The position numbers and the translations under genes are program-made. DNA of 64,000 nt, taken from the NCBI GenBank assembly GCA_965204245.1, contig CBDBED010000001.1:620001-684000 (forward strand). The letters are read 5' to 3'. The notes beneath the pieces were generated by a model, which did not search any database, had not been told where the DNA came from, and saw only the letters and a list, made by a program, of their open reading frames with translations. Positions within the stretch are counted from its first letter, which is position 1. Each line of letters opens with the position of its first letter. Shown in pieces: positions 1 to 7,330 of this stretch. This stretch comes from JAAXIE01 sp965204245 (GTDB lineage Bacteria > Chloroflexota > Dehalococcoidia > Lucifugimonadales > JAAXIE01).

Positions 1-2
1 TC

Positions 3-1616
3 TGGGCCAACAACAAGTCCCCCTTCCTGCTCCGTGAGCAATTGGCATCCGGGGCTGGCATCCCCGAGTCCGACATCGTCATAGTGCCCTCCAATATCGG
101 AGGCGACTTCGGGGGTAAGGGCGACTTCATGGACGTTCCCCTCTGCTACCAACTCGCCAAGGCATCCGGGCGCCCGGTCAAGATGGTGATGAGCTACCTT
201 GAGGAGCTCATGGCAGGCAACCCCCGCCATCCCTCGGTCATCACCGTCAAGACCGGCATGAAAAACGACGGCACCATGGTGGCTTGCCACGTCTACATGG
301 TGTTCAACAGCGGGGCCTATGGCTCCTTCAGCCCGCGCGTGCTGTTGCCGGGAGCCCGCCGCGCTGCCGCCAGCTACCGCATCCCCCATGGCAAGGTCGA
401 GATGCACATGGTCTATACCAATGCCATCCCCTGCGGTCACATGCGCGCCCCGGGCGAGGTGCAGGCCGTCTTTGCCGTCGAGTCCCACATCGACATGATT
501 GCCCGCGAAATGGGCCGTGACCCCTATGAACTTCGCCTCCAGAACGTTGTGCGGGAAGGCGACACGTCCATCGTGGGTGAGAACTATGCCGAGGTACGCG
601 GAGAGGAAACCCTCCGGGCAGCGGCCCAGTCCGGTTCCTGGGGTCAGAGCATGACCGGTGCCGGTGCCGGCAGCAGGGCGTCCGGTCGTGGCTTCTCCTT
701 CGCCGAGAGGCGCTCCGGCCCAGGCGAGACCACTGCTACTCTGATCCTCGACGCTGATGGCCGTGTCACCCTCCATACTCCTGTGTTGGACACCGGTACC
801 GGCGCACAGACCATCCTCCAGCAAATTATCTCGGAAGAAATCACGGTGCCCGTCGAGGAAGTCCGCCTCAACATCCTGAACACGGATCAGCTTGAATTCG
901 ACACGGGTGTAGGTGGCACCCGCACCACCAACACCTCCGGGGGTGCCACTTATCGGGCCGCCCAAGCCCTCCGGGCCAAGCTCGTCGACATGGTCAGCGG
1001 GATGCGCCAGTGGCCTGCGGACCAAGTCGTGCTCCGCGATGGCACCCTCTCCCTGCAAGGCAGCTCCGAGGGCGCTCTCACCCTGGAGGAAATCGCGGCC
1101 CACGCCATTGCCGAAACCGGCGAACCCTTGGCTGGTGAAGTACACCACCGGGCTGCCGAGTCCGACGTCACTTCCTTCTGCGCCCAAGTAGCCGAGGTGG
1201 AGGTGGACACCGAAACGGGCGAGGTCGAAGTCACCAAGTTCGTCACTGCCCATGACGTGGGCACAGTCCTCAACCCGCTGGCCCACCAAGGCCAGATTGA
1301 GGGGGCATTCATGCAGGGCTTCGGCCAAGCCCTCATTGAGGAGATGCAGACTCAAGATGGCCGTGTATCAACTCTCAGCTTGGGGGACTACAAGCTGCCC
1401 ACCGAGAACGACCTGCCCGACCTCGTGACCGTCCATGTGAGCGAGGGTCCGTCGGGTCCGATCCCCTACCAAGGAAAGGGCATTGGCGAGGCCCCCATAG
1501 GAGGCGTGGCTCCCGCCATCGCCAATGCCATCGAGGACGCCGTGGGGGTGCGCATTACCGACCTCCCTATCACCGCGGAGAAGGTGCTGCGGGCGATGCG
1601 GGAGAAGAACCGGTAG
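3..1616 (+). CDS. Xanthine dehydrogenase/CO dehydrogenase-family molybdopterin-binding subunit (5' end outside window)
   Basis: This is the C-terminal part (about 537 codons) of a large molybdenum-hydroxylase subunit; the frame is open to the left edge, so the start is missing. Motifs run in the expected order: GGDFGGKG (Moco contact), a GHMRAPGEVQ segment near codon 145, GVGGTRTTNTSGG near codon 305, and a C-terminal GKGIGEAP whose Glu matches the catalytic base of the family. The AYRSFR/VAYRCSFR active-site loop of true CO dehydrogenases is not present in the visible part, so an aldehyde, purine or other heteroaromatic substrate is as likely as CO. The small and FAD subunits are not adjacent here; a CoxM/CoxS-like pair lies on the other strand at 19.7-21.1 kb. 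The family call is secure, the substrate unknown. Confidence 0.9.
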   Translation, partial: WANNKSPFLLREQLASGAGIPESDIVIVPSNIGGDFGGKGDFMDVPLCYQLAKASGRPVKMVMSYLEELMAGNPRHPSVITVKTGMKNDGTMVACHVYMVFNSGAYGSFSPRVLLPGARRAAASYRIPHGKVEMHMVYTNAIPCGHMRAPGEVQAVFAVESHIDMIAREMGRDPYELRLQNVVREGDTSIVGENYAEVRGEETLRAAAQSGSWGQSMTGAGAGSRASGRGFSFAERRSGPGETTATLILDADGRVTLHTPVLDTGTGAQTILQQIISEEITVPVEEVRLNILNTDQLEFDTGVGGTRTTNTSGGATYRAAQALRAKLVDMVSGMRQWPADQVVLRDGTLSLQGSSEGALTLEEIAAHAIAETGEPLAGEVHHRAAESDVTSFCAQVAEVEVDTETGEVEVTKFVTAHDVGTVLNPLAHQGQIEGAFMQGFGQALIEEMQTQDGRVSTLSLGDYKLPTENDLPDLVTVHVSEGPSGPIPYQGKGIGEAPIGGVAPAIANAIEDAVGVRITDLPITAEKVLRAMREKNR

Positions 1617-1631
1617 GCAGACTATGTCGGC

Positions 1632-2111
1632 TTACCTCTGGGATATGTAGTCGCGGACCATTTCCAGGGCGGCGTAGGCGGTTTGTTCTTTGGTGCTCAT
1701 GCGGTCGCCTTCCCATTGGAAGTCTTGGGCGACCTCGTGGCCGTCGCGGGTGGATAGGCCGATGTAGAAGAAGCCTAGGGGTCTGTTGGAGTGGCCTTGA
1801 GCCGGGCCGGTCACGCCCGACGTTGATATGCCGATGTCGGTGTCCATCACCTCCCGGACTTTGCGGGCCATATCCAGCACTACCTCAGGACTGACGGAGG
1901 TGTACTGCTCCTGCAGGGCGTCGGGGACGCCTAGGAGCTTGCGCTTGGAGCCGCCTGAGTAGGCGATGACACCGCCCCAGAAGTAAGCGGAAGCGCCGGC
2001 GGGGGCGCAGAGCAGGTGGCCGACATAGCCGGCGGTGCAGGCTTCGGCCACGGATATGGTGAGGCCGCGCTGGGTGAGCATCTGGGCCACTTCGTTCACG
2101 ATATCGCGCAT
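1632..2111 (-). CDS. CinA C-terminal/PncC-family protein, possible nicotinamide-nucleotide amidase
   Basis: The 159-residue protein matches the stand-alone PncC domain, which in E. coli deamidates NMN to nicotinate mononucleotide in pyridine-nucleotide recycling. Family landmarks are visible: AEACTAG near residue 22, the IAYS..SK segment near residue 50 and SGVTGPAQG near residue 98. The first motif is normally AESCTGG, so the Ser is replaced by Ala and the second motif is also degenerate; the Tyr and Lys of the middle motif remain. Activity is therefore uncertain. The start is supported by AAGGAG upstream of the ATG. It converges with the molybdopterin subunit gene, 15 bp apart. Confidence 0.8.
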   Translation of the reverse strand: MRDIVNEVAQMLTQRGLTISVAEACTAGYVGHLLCAPAGASAYFWGGVIAYSGGSKRKLLGVPDALQEQYTSVSPEVVLDMARKVREVMDTDIGISTSGVTGPAQGHSNRPLGFFYIGLSTRDGHEVAQDFQWEGDRMSTKEQTAYAALEMVRDYISQR

Positions 2112-2175
2112 TGGCTTCGTTCTCCTTGGTAGTTCAGGCTAAATTTGCAGCCGCCCTGCAGTACGGGGCAGCAAT

Positions 2176-2350
2176 TCGTATCTGTTGACCCGGAATTTTG
2201 CAGTGCCGTCGTATCTGAGAAGAGCCTTTTCGTAGCTGATTTGACTGCAAATTCTGCAATTTTCGCGGTTGACTCGATTTTTTGCAGTGTCGTCGTATCT
2301 GGGGAGACTCTTTCGGGGCTGATTTGACTTGCAAATTCTGCAGTTTTCGC
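2176..2350. repeat. Intergenic core-and-word repeat, two adjacent imperfect units
   Basis: Two units of about 83 bp follow each other. Each has the box TCGTATCTG (2209-2217; 2293-2301), 11-12 unrelated bases, then TCGTAGCTG or a decayed version (2230-2238; 2313-2321). The boxes are flanked by the inverted word TTTGCAGT / ACTGCAAA (2197-2204 with 2244-2251; the second unit has TTTGCAGT at 2281-2288 and an imperfect partner). A lone extra box lies at 2176-2184. The same core, with different flanking words, occurs at 21.4 and 21.6 kb. The overlapping minus-strand ORFs here are best explained as open frames through the repeat. Confidence 0.75.
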
Positions 2351-2456
2351 ATCTATAACGGAAGTTGTTGTTCTTTCGGAAGGCTCGTTGGATGTCAGAG
2401 AGACAAGGCATATGTTCTTATACCATGGCTGGCGGAACGGCGATAGGGGCAAATTG

Positions 2457-3329
2457 TCATGGGCGATAGGCTTTGGCAGTGGCGAGTACCTGCTTGGCGG
2501 AATCGTAGTCGCGGGCGCCTCCGCGGAGAATGGGTGGGACGATGTAAAAGTGGCGTATGCCCGCCTCCATCAAACTGCTTAGGGTCTCCAAGGCGAGTTC
2601 CACGCCGGACTCTCCCTGCTCCAAGCGGTCCCTGACCTCCTGCGGGATGGCGCTGAAAATCACACCTCCCTCGGTCAGGACTTGAACGCCCCAGAACACT
2701 GGTTGCTGAATATCTTCACCAGCAGTGGAAGCATAGGCAGTTTGGAACGCGGCCACTTCGTCTGCTGCAAACACGGGCTGCGTGATGAAGAAGTGGGCCC
2801 CAGCCTGCGCCTTGCGGTGGGCAAGCTCCGCCTCGGCCTCCACTCCCTTGCCCAAGTCGATGGTAGCCCCGATGCAGAAATCCGTAGGCTGGGCCAGCGA
2901 CGAGCCCCGGAAATCCACTCCGTCGTTCATCTGGCGTATGGACTCGATGAACTCAGTGGCCTTGAAATCGTTCACCGCCGTCATGCGTTGCGTATCGCGC
3001 TGGCTGAGGGGGTCTCCTGCCAGCACCACCACATTCTGCAGACCGAGGGCCTCCGCACCCAGCAAATGGCTCTGGAGGGCCAGCTTGTTCATGTCCCGGG
3101 GGCTGATGTTAAAGCAGACGTCGGTGCCCGTCTCGCTGCGCACGGCATGGGCCAAGGCAGCGGAGTCGACGCGGACAGCGCGACCGGGGTTGTAGGCGAC
3201 GCAGATGAAGTCGGCGTCAATGCCTTGGGCGTCTTGGACGGCAGCCTTGCCTCCTCCTCGCGGTGGTGAGAAGTCGCAAAGGAATAGGGGGCGGTCTTCT
3301 GCTTCTTGAACTCTGTCAGTGACCTTCAA
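2457..3329 (-). CDS. Methylenetetrahydrofolate reductase (MetF)-like protein
   Basis: The 290-residue protein has the MetF TIM-barrel pattern: an N-terminal PLFLCDFSPPRGG strand, NISPRDMNK near residue 75, NVVVLAGDP near residue 98, IGATIDLGKG near residue 152, and HFFITQPVF near residue 178, where MetF has its conserved Q-F/P-F element. MetF reduces 5,10-methylene-THF to 5-methyl-THF using FAD. The N-terminus is short and acidic, and some of these orphan MetF-like proteins serve other C1 routes, so the exact role is not fixed. The start is TTG with no obvious Shine-Dalgarno sequence. It is not in an operon with methionine genes. Confidence 0.78.
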   Translation of the reverse strand: MKVTDRVQEAEDRPLFLCDFSPPRGGGKAAVQDAQGIDADFICVAYNPGRAVRVDSAALAHAVRSETGTDVCFNISPRDMNKLALQSHLLGAEALGLQNVVVLAGDPLSQRDTQRMTAVNDFKATEFIESIRQMNDGVDFRGSSLAQPTDFCIGATIDLGKGVEAEAELAHRKAQAGAHFFITQPVFAADEVAAFQTAYASTAGEDIQQPVFWGVQVLTEGGVIFSAIPQEVRDRLEQGESGVELALETLSSLMEAGIRHFYIVPPILRGGARDYDSAKQVLATAKAYRP

Positions 3330-3531
3330 TGGCTGACTCGCACCGGCCTCAGGGGTATTTGGATGCTATCGACGGGACCTGGGGGTGTCAACGCAACTCC
3401 CAATCGACAAATCAAGCACTGCCAGTCCAGCCCAGCCACGTTCAGGGTCCCAACGCTCCAAGCGATATAAGTAGCTAATTACGTTATATCGTCAGAAATA
3501 CTCAACGAATTATTGTGATTTAGCTCAATGT

Positions 3532-3560
3532 TTATTGCAAAAGGTGTCCCGCTTTATAAT
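3532..3560 (+). promoter_or_regulatory. Sigma-70-type promoter for the RCC1-repeat lipoprotein gene
   Basis: TTATTG (3532-3537), a 17-base spacer and a perfect TATAAT (3555-3560), in an AT-rich intergenic stretch unlike the surrounding GC-rich DNA. The expected transcript would have a leader of about 45 bases before the ATG at 3613. Confidence 0.6.
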
Positions 3561-3612
3561 GACGTGGCCCTGATCTCGTTTGTGCGTGGATTAGACGATT
3601 CAGATTAAGGAT

Positions 3613-5325
3613 ATGAAACACAGCTCTTGGGCTCTCGGGCTGGCGATATGCGTCCTGCTAATTACTTTATTGGCAATAGGATGCGGTGGCGAGGAGTCCA
3701 ACCGGGAGGCCGAGCTCGCAGCAGCTGCGGCACAGGTGACCGGGATTTTCGCGGCCATTAGCAGCGGGGCTACCCATACATGCGGGTTGCAAGAGAATGG
3801 GGTAGCGGTCTGCTGGGGCGGCAACAATGATGGTCAGGCAGATCCTCCGGTGGGTGAGACCTTCGCCTCCATCAGCAGCGCTGGTGGGCACACCTGCGGG
3901 TTGCGCCAAGACGGCGCGGCGGTGTGCTGGGGGCAGGACGACCATGGGCAAGCAAGCCCGCCGAATAATGAGACGTTTACGGCAGTCACTAGCGGAGGGT
4001 TCCACTCCTGCGGGTTGCGGGAAGACGGCTCAGCGGTGTGTTGGGGCAATGACGACCGTGGGCAGGCAAGCCCGCCAGAGAGCGCGACCTTCACGGATAT
4101 CAGCAGTGGGCTCATTCACACCTGCGGGTTGCTGGAAGACAGGTCGGCGGTGTGTTGGGGCTATGCCGGGAGCCGTCGGGCAAGCCCGACGGGTGGTGGG
4201 CCCTTCTCCGACATCAGCAGCGGAGGGTACCACACCTGCGGGTTGCGGGAAGACGGCTCCGCGATATGCTGGGGTGGTGATGGGGACACTCGTACAAGAC
4301 CGCCGCGAGATGAGACATTCGCCGCTGTCAGCAGCGGAGGGAACCACACCTGCGGATTGCGGGAAGACGGGTCGGCGGTGTGCTGGGGGTGGAGCTGGGA
4401 GGGTCAGACAAGCCCGCCGGGCGGAGCCTTTGCGGCCATCAGCAGCGGTTATCTTCACACCTGCGGATTGCGGGAAGACGGGTCGGCGGTGTGCTGGGGC
4501 TATGACAGGGGCGGTCGGGCAAGCCCGCCGCAAGGTGGGGCCTTCAGCGCCATAAGTAGCCGTGGGACGCACACCTGCGGGTTGCGGGAAGATGGGTCGG
4601 CGGAGTGCTGGAGCACTGGAGGGGTCCGGCAGGCAGACCCTCCGGAGGGTGAGGCATTCGCCGCCATAAGCAGGGGCGGGGGCCACACCTGTGGGTTGCG
4701 GGAAGACGGGTCGGCGGTGTGTTGGGGCAATGACAGGGACGGTCAGGCAACCCCGCCAAAGGGTGAGAAATTTGCCGCCATAAGTGGCGGTGGGACGCAC
4801 ACCTGTGGTTTGCGGGAAGACGGCTCAGGGGTGTGCTGGGGACGGGAAGAGGAGGGGCAAAACAGGGTGCCGGAGAGTGAGACATTCACAGCCATAAGTA
4901 GTGGTGGGGAGCATACCTGCGCGTTGCGGGAAGACGCCTCGGCAGTGTGCTGGGGCTATAACAGCGGCGGTCAAGCAAGCCCGCCGGAGGGTGAGGCATT
5001 CGCCGCCATAAGTAGCGGCGGGAACCACACCTGTGGGTTGCGGGAAGACGGCTCGGCGGTGTGTTGGGGCCGTGACTTGTTCGGCCAAGCAAGCCCGCCG
5101 GGGGGTGAGACATTCGCCGCCATCAGCACTGGAACGCAGCATACCTGCGCGTTGCGGGAGGACGGCTCGGCGGTGTGCTGGGGGTGGGACTGGAAGGATC
5201 AGACAAGCCCGCCGAAGGGCGAGACATTCACCGCTATCAGTAGCGGCTGGGATCACTCCTGCGGGTTGCGGGAAGGCGGCTCGGCGGTGTGCTGGGGCGA
5301 TATCCAAGCAGTGGTTCGCCCGTGA
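3613..5325 (+). CDS. RCC1-type beta-propeller lipoprotein with 14 repeats
   Basis: The 570-residue protein starts with a type II signal peptide ending in LAIGCGG, so it is probably lipid-anchored outside the membrane. From about residue 48 to the end it consists of 14 near-identical repeats of 37-38 residues with the pattern FAAISSGG.HTCGLREDGSAVCWG...GQASPP. This is the RCC1/BLIP-II-type repeat known to form beta-propeller blades. Almost every repeat carries two Cys (HTC and AVCW), positioned to form a disulfide in each blade. There is no recognisable catalytic domain, so it is likely an extracellular binding or scaffold protein. The DNA repeats are similar enough to allow copy-number change. 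Long ORFs on the opposite strand and other frames are shadows of the repeats. Confidence 0.88.
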   Translation: MKHSSWALGLAICVLLITLLAIGCGGEESNREAELAAAAAQVTGIFAAISSGATHTCGLQENGVAVCWGGNNDGQADPPVGETFASISSAGGHTCGLRQDGAAVCWGQDDHGQASPPNNETFTAVTSGGFHSCGLREDGSAVCWGNDDRGQASPPESATFTDISSGLIHTCGLLEDRSAVCWGYAGSRRASPTGGGPFSDISSGGYHTCGLREDGSAICWGGDGDTRTRPPRDETFAAVSSGGNHTCGLREDGSAVCWGWSWEGQTSPPGGAFAAISSGYLHTCGLREDGSAVCWGYDRGGRASPPQGGAFSAISSRGTHTCGLREDGSAECWSTGGVRQADPPEGEAFAAISRGGGHTCGLREDGSAVCWGNDRDGQATPPKGEKFAAISGGGTHTCGLREDGSGVCWGREEEGQNRVPESETFTAISSGGEHTCALREDASAVCWGYNSGGQASPPEGEAFAAISSGGNHTCGLREDGSAVCWGRDLFGQASPPGGETFAAISTGTQHTCALREDGSAVCWGWDWKDQTSPPKGETFTAISSGWDHSCGLREGGSAVCWGDIQAVVRP

Positions 5326-5553
5326 TTTCCGGCCAACCCCAGACAGCTCCCGCACATTTGTGCACTTGACTACCCCCGTCTCCCGTTCCTCGACTGGAAC
5401 GGGCTAGACGCCTGCTCAGGGTACCGCAGTACATTGAAACAAGCGCACGTAGGCTGGGCAGTGGGGGTGGTGTTAAAGTTCTCAAAGGCCCACTGGACTA
5501 CGGGTATGCTAGAATGCCACCGACCCATATAACACTGACTTGGAGGAGACCCA

Positions 5554-6153
5554 ATGGCCACACCCGTGGATGTCACTGTCTGGCACGACTATACCTGACC
5601 CTTCTGCTATGTCGGCCTGGCTAGGCTCGACAAGGTAGCTGAGGAAGTACCTCTTAATGTGGACCGGAAGTCCTATTTCCTGCGCCCCGACCAGCCCATA
5701 GAAGGCGCTCCCCGCCGTATGTTCGATGGCGAGACCGAGACCGATCTGGCCCCTGCCATGCAGGAGCGGGCCGCTGGGGTCGGCTTGGTTATGAAGCGTC
5801 CCCCAATAGCCCCGAACACTTCGCTAGCGCACCAAGCCACTGCCTATGCCAAGGAAAAGGGCTTGGACAACGAGTTCCACCATGCCGCCGCCAAGCTCTA
5901 TTGGGAGACGGGGGCCAATTTGGGTGAGATGCCCGTGATACAGCGGGTTGCCCAAGAGGTGGGCTTGGACTGGGCCGAACTGGAAGGCCGCCTAGCATCG
6001 GGCCATTACGTTTCCCAAGTTTCAGCCGACTACGACGACGCCAAGGCCCAGGACGTGGGCGTCGTTCCCACCTACATCGTCAACGGCGAGTACCTCAAGG
6101 GCGACGTGAGTCTCGAGGATTTGCAGGCCGCCATTCGCAAGGCTTCGGCCTAG
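5554..6153 (+). CDS. FrnE/DsbA-like dithiol oxidoreductase with in-frame UGA, probable selenoprotein
   Basis: Read through UGA (5596-5598), the gene encodes 199 residues of a FrnE-type DsbA family thioredoxin-fold protein. The N-terminus reads VWHDYT-U-PFCYVG, where relatives have a C-x-x-C; the UGA sits exactly at the first Cys (U15, C18). The rest is intact: a helical insert, then VGVVPTYIVNGEY with the cis-Pro and a C-terminal helix. The ATG at 5554 has a strong GGAGGA ribosome-binding site, while the first ATG-like start after the UGA lacks one and would remove the active site. A stem-loop follows the UGA at bacterial SECIS distance. A possible extended -10 (TGC-TAGAAT, 5507-5515) lies upstream. 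The gene converges with a thioredoxin-reductase-like gene; their stop codons share CTAG. Annotation pipelines would start it too late, at 5659. Confidence 0.82.
5606..5639 (+). promoter_or_regulatory. Candidate bacterial SECIS element in the FrnE-like gene
   Basis: The bases after the UGA fold as an outer stem GCTA/TAGC (5606-5609 with 5636-5639), an internal loop, and an upper stem GTCGGCCT paired with AGGC-CGAC (5611-5618 with 5623-5631) with one bulged U at 5627. The apical loop is GGCT (5619-5622). The loop begins 20 bases after the UGA, has G in its first two positions and a bulged U in the stem, all features of known bacterial SECIS elements. Confidence 0.65.
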
Positions 6154-7136
6154 ACTCCCGCAGCCACTAGCGGGTAGCCCATGGCGTGGCACTGGCAGCG
6201 GCATGGATGTGCGCTTACGAACTCGTAGGCGGATGTCGCTGCCAGTGCCCCTTGGGCTGCGGCGGTGATTGTCTGCTTCAGGTTGCCTGAAGCATCTGTC
6301 AGGTCTCCAGCCGCAAACACTCCGTCGACGCTGGTACGCATCAGCTTGTCCACCACGATCTCGCCCTGCTCGTTCAGGGCCACACCAACATCCACCCCCA
6401 GTTTGGCTCTTGGGTCGGCGCCGATTTCCACGAACAGGCCATCCAGTGTAAGATCATGGGAGCCATTGAGGGCGCGGTCCAAAGTCACCCCATCCAACCC
6501 GTCTTGCCCCTTGAGAGACGTCACCTGAGTACTCAAAAGGACTTCCACGTTGGGAGTGTCTCCCAACATCCTCAGGGCGATAGGTTCGGGCCTACGCAGG
6601 TGGTCTCCCCGGTAGATCAGATACACCTTCTCGGCATAGCGGGCCAGCAGAATGGCCCCCTCCACGGCGGCGTTGCCTCCCCCAACCACGCCAGCCACCT
6701 TGCCCCCGTATAACGGGGCATCGCAGACGGAGCAATAGGAGACTCCCCTGCCTGTCCACTCCTCCTCCATGGGCAGTCCCAGCTTCCGGCGCTCCCGTCC
6801 CACCGCCAGAATCACGGCGTTGCCTCTATACGAACCCTCTTCCGTGCGCGCTTCGAAGCAACCCGGCACACGGCTCAGCGCATCCACACGTTCATCAACG
6901 ATCTCCACTCCATAGCCCTCTACCTGCTCACGCATCTTGAGCATCAGGTCGAAGCCGTCAATCGATGGAAACCCGGGATAGTTCTCGATTGCTCCGCCGA
7001 TGGCTGTCTCCCCGCCAAACTTGTCCCCGAAGACCACTGCCTTCATCTGGTATCTGGCCGCATACAGGGCCGCGCTGAACCCCGCTGCGCCTTGGCCGAT
7101 TATGAGAACATCGTATGGGGCTCCCTGCCCGTCCAT
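6150..7136 (-). CDS. Thioredoxin-reductase-like NAD(P)/FAD oxidoreductase
   Basis: The 328-residue flavoprotein has an N-terminal FAD motif (IIGQGAAGFSAA), the redox-active CSVCD pair near residue 140 in the thioredoxin reductase position, a second nucleotide-binding motif VVGGGNAAVEGA directly after it, and the C-terminal FAD motif VFAAGDLTD. Thioredoxin reductase moves electrons from NADPH to thioredoxin-like proteins in the cytoplasm. Unusually the C-terminus extends into a Cys-rich tail (HPCRCQCH) beyond the normal end. The start has AAGGAG at good spacing. It converges with the UGA-containing FrnE-like gene, which makes a functional link plausible but unproven. Confidence 0.88.
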   Translation of the reverse strand: MDGQGAPYDVLIIGQGAAGFSAALYAARYQMKAVVFGDKFGGETAIGGAIENYPGFPSIDGFDLMLKMREQVEGYGVEIVDERVDALSRVPGCFEARTEEGSYRGNAVILAVGRERRKLGLPMEEEWTGRGVSYCSVCDAPLYGGKVAGVVGGGNAAVEGAILLARYAEKVYLIYRGDHLRRPEPIALRMLGDTPNVEVLLSTQVTSLKGQDGLDGVTLDRALNGSHDLTLDGLFVEIGADPRAKLGVDVGVALNEQGEIVVDKLMRTSVDGVFAAGDLTDASGNLKQTITAAAQGALAATSAYEFVSAHPCRCQCHAMGYPLVAAGV

Positions 7137-7330
7137 CGAACAACTCCTTTGACTGCCGGATCACATGGTTCCCTGCTCTCTTCACTCGGGTCCCTGCTTA
7201 TATTGTACGCCCTGTCGATACTGAACTTGATTAGGAGTTTGCATTCAGATACTAAATGGACTGATTTGGGCTGGTTTGACCCCAAAATCGGGCCATTCCC
7301 GAAGGAGAAGAATATGCCGGTCAGGACGCG

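Noticed and set aside
2096..2452. 118-codon minus-strand open frame upstream of the PncC-like gene
   Set aside because: It spans the core-and-word repeat; three frames are open here at once and none shows a protein-like pattern.
4030..4800. 256-codon antisense frame in the RCC1 gene
   Set aside because: It is the shadow of the repeats. The plus-strand frame has a signal peptide and a known repeat fold.
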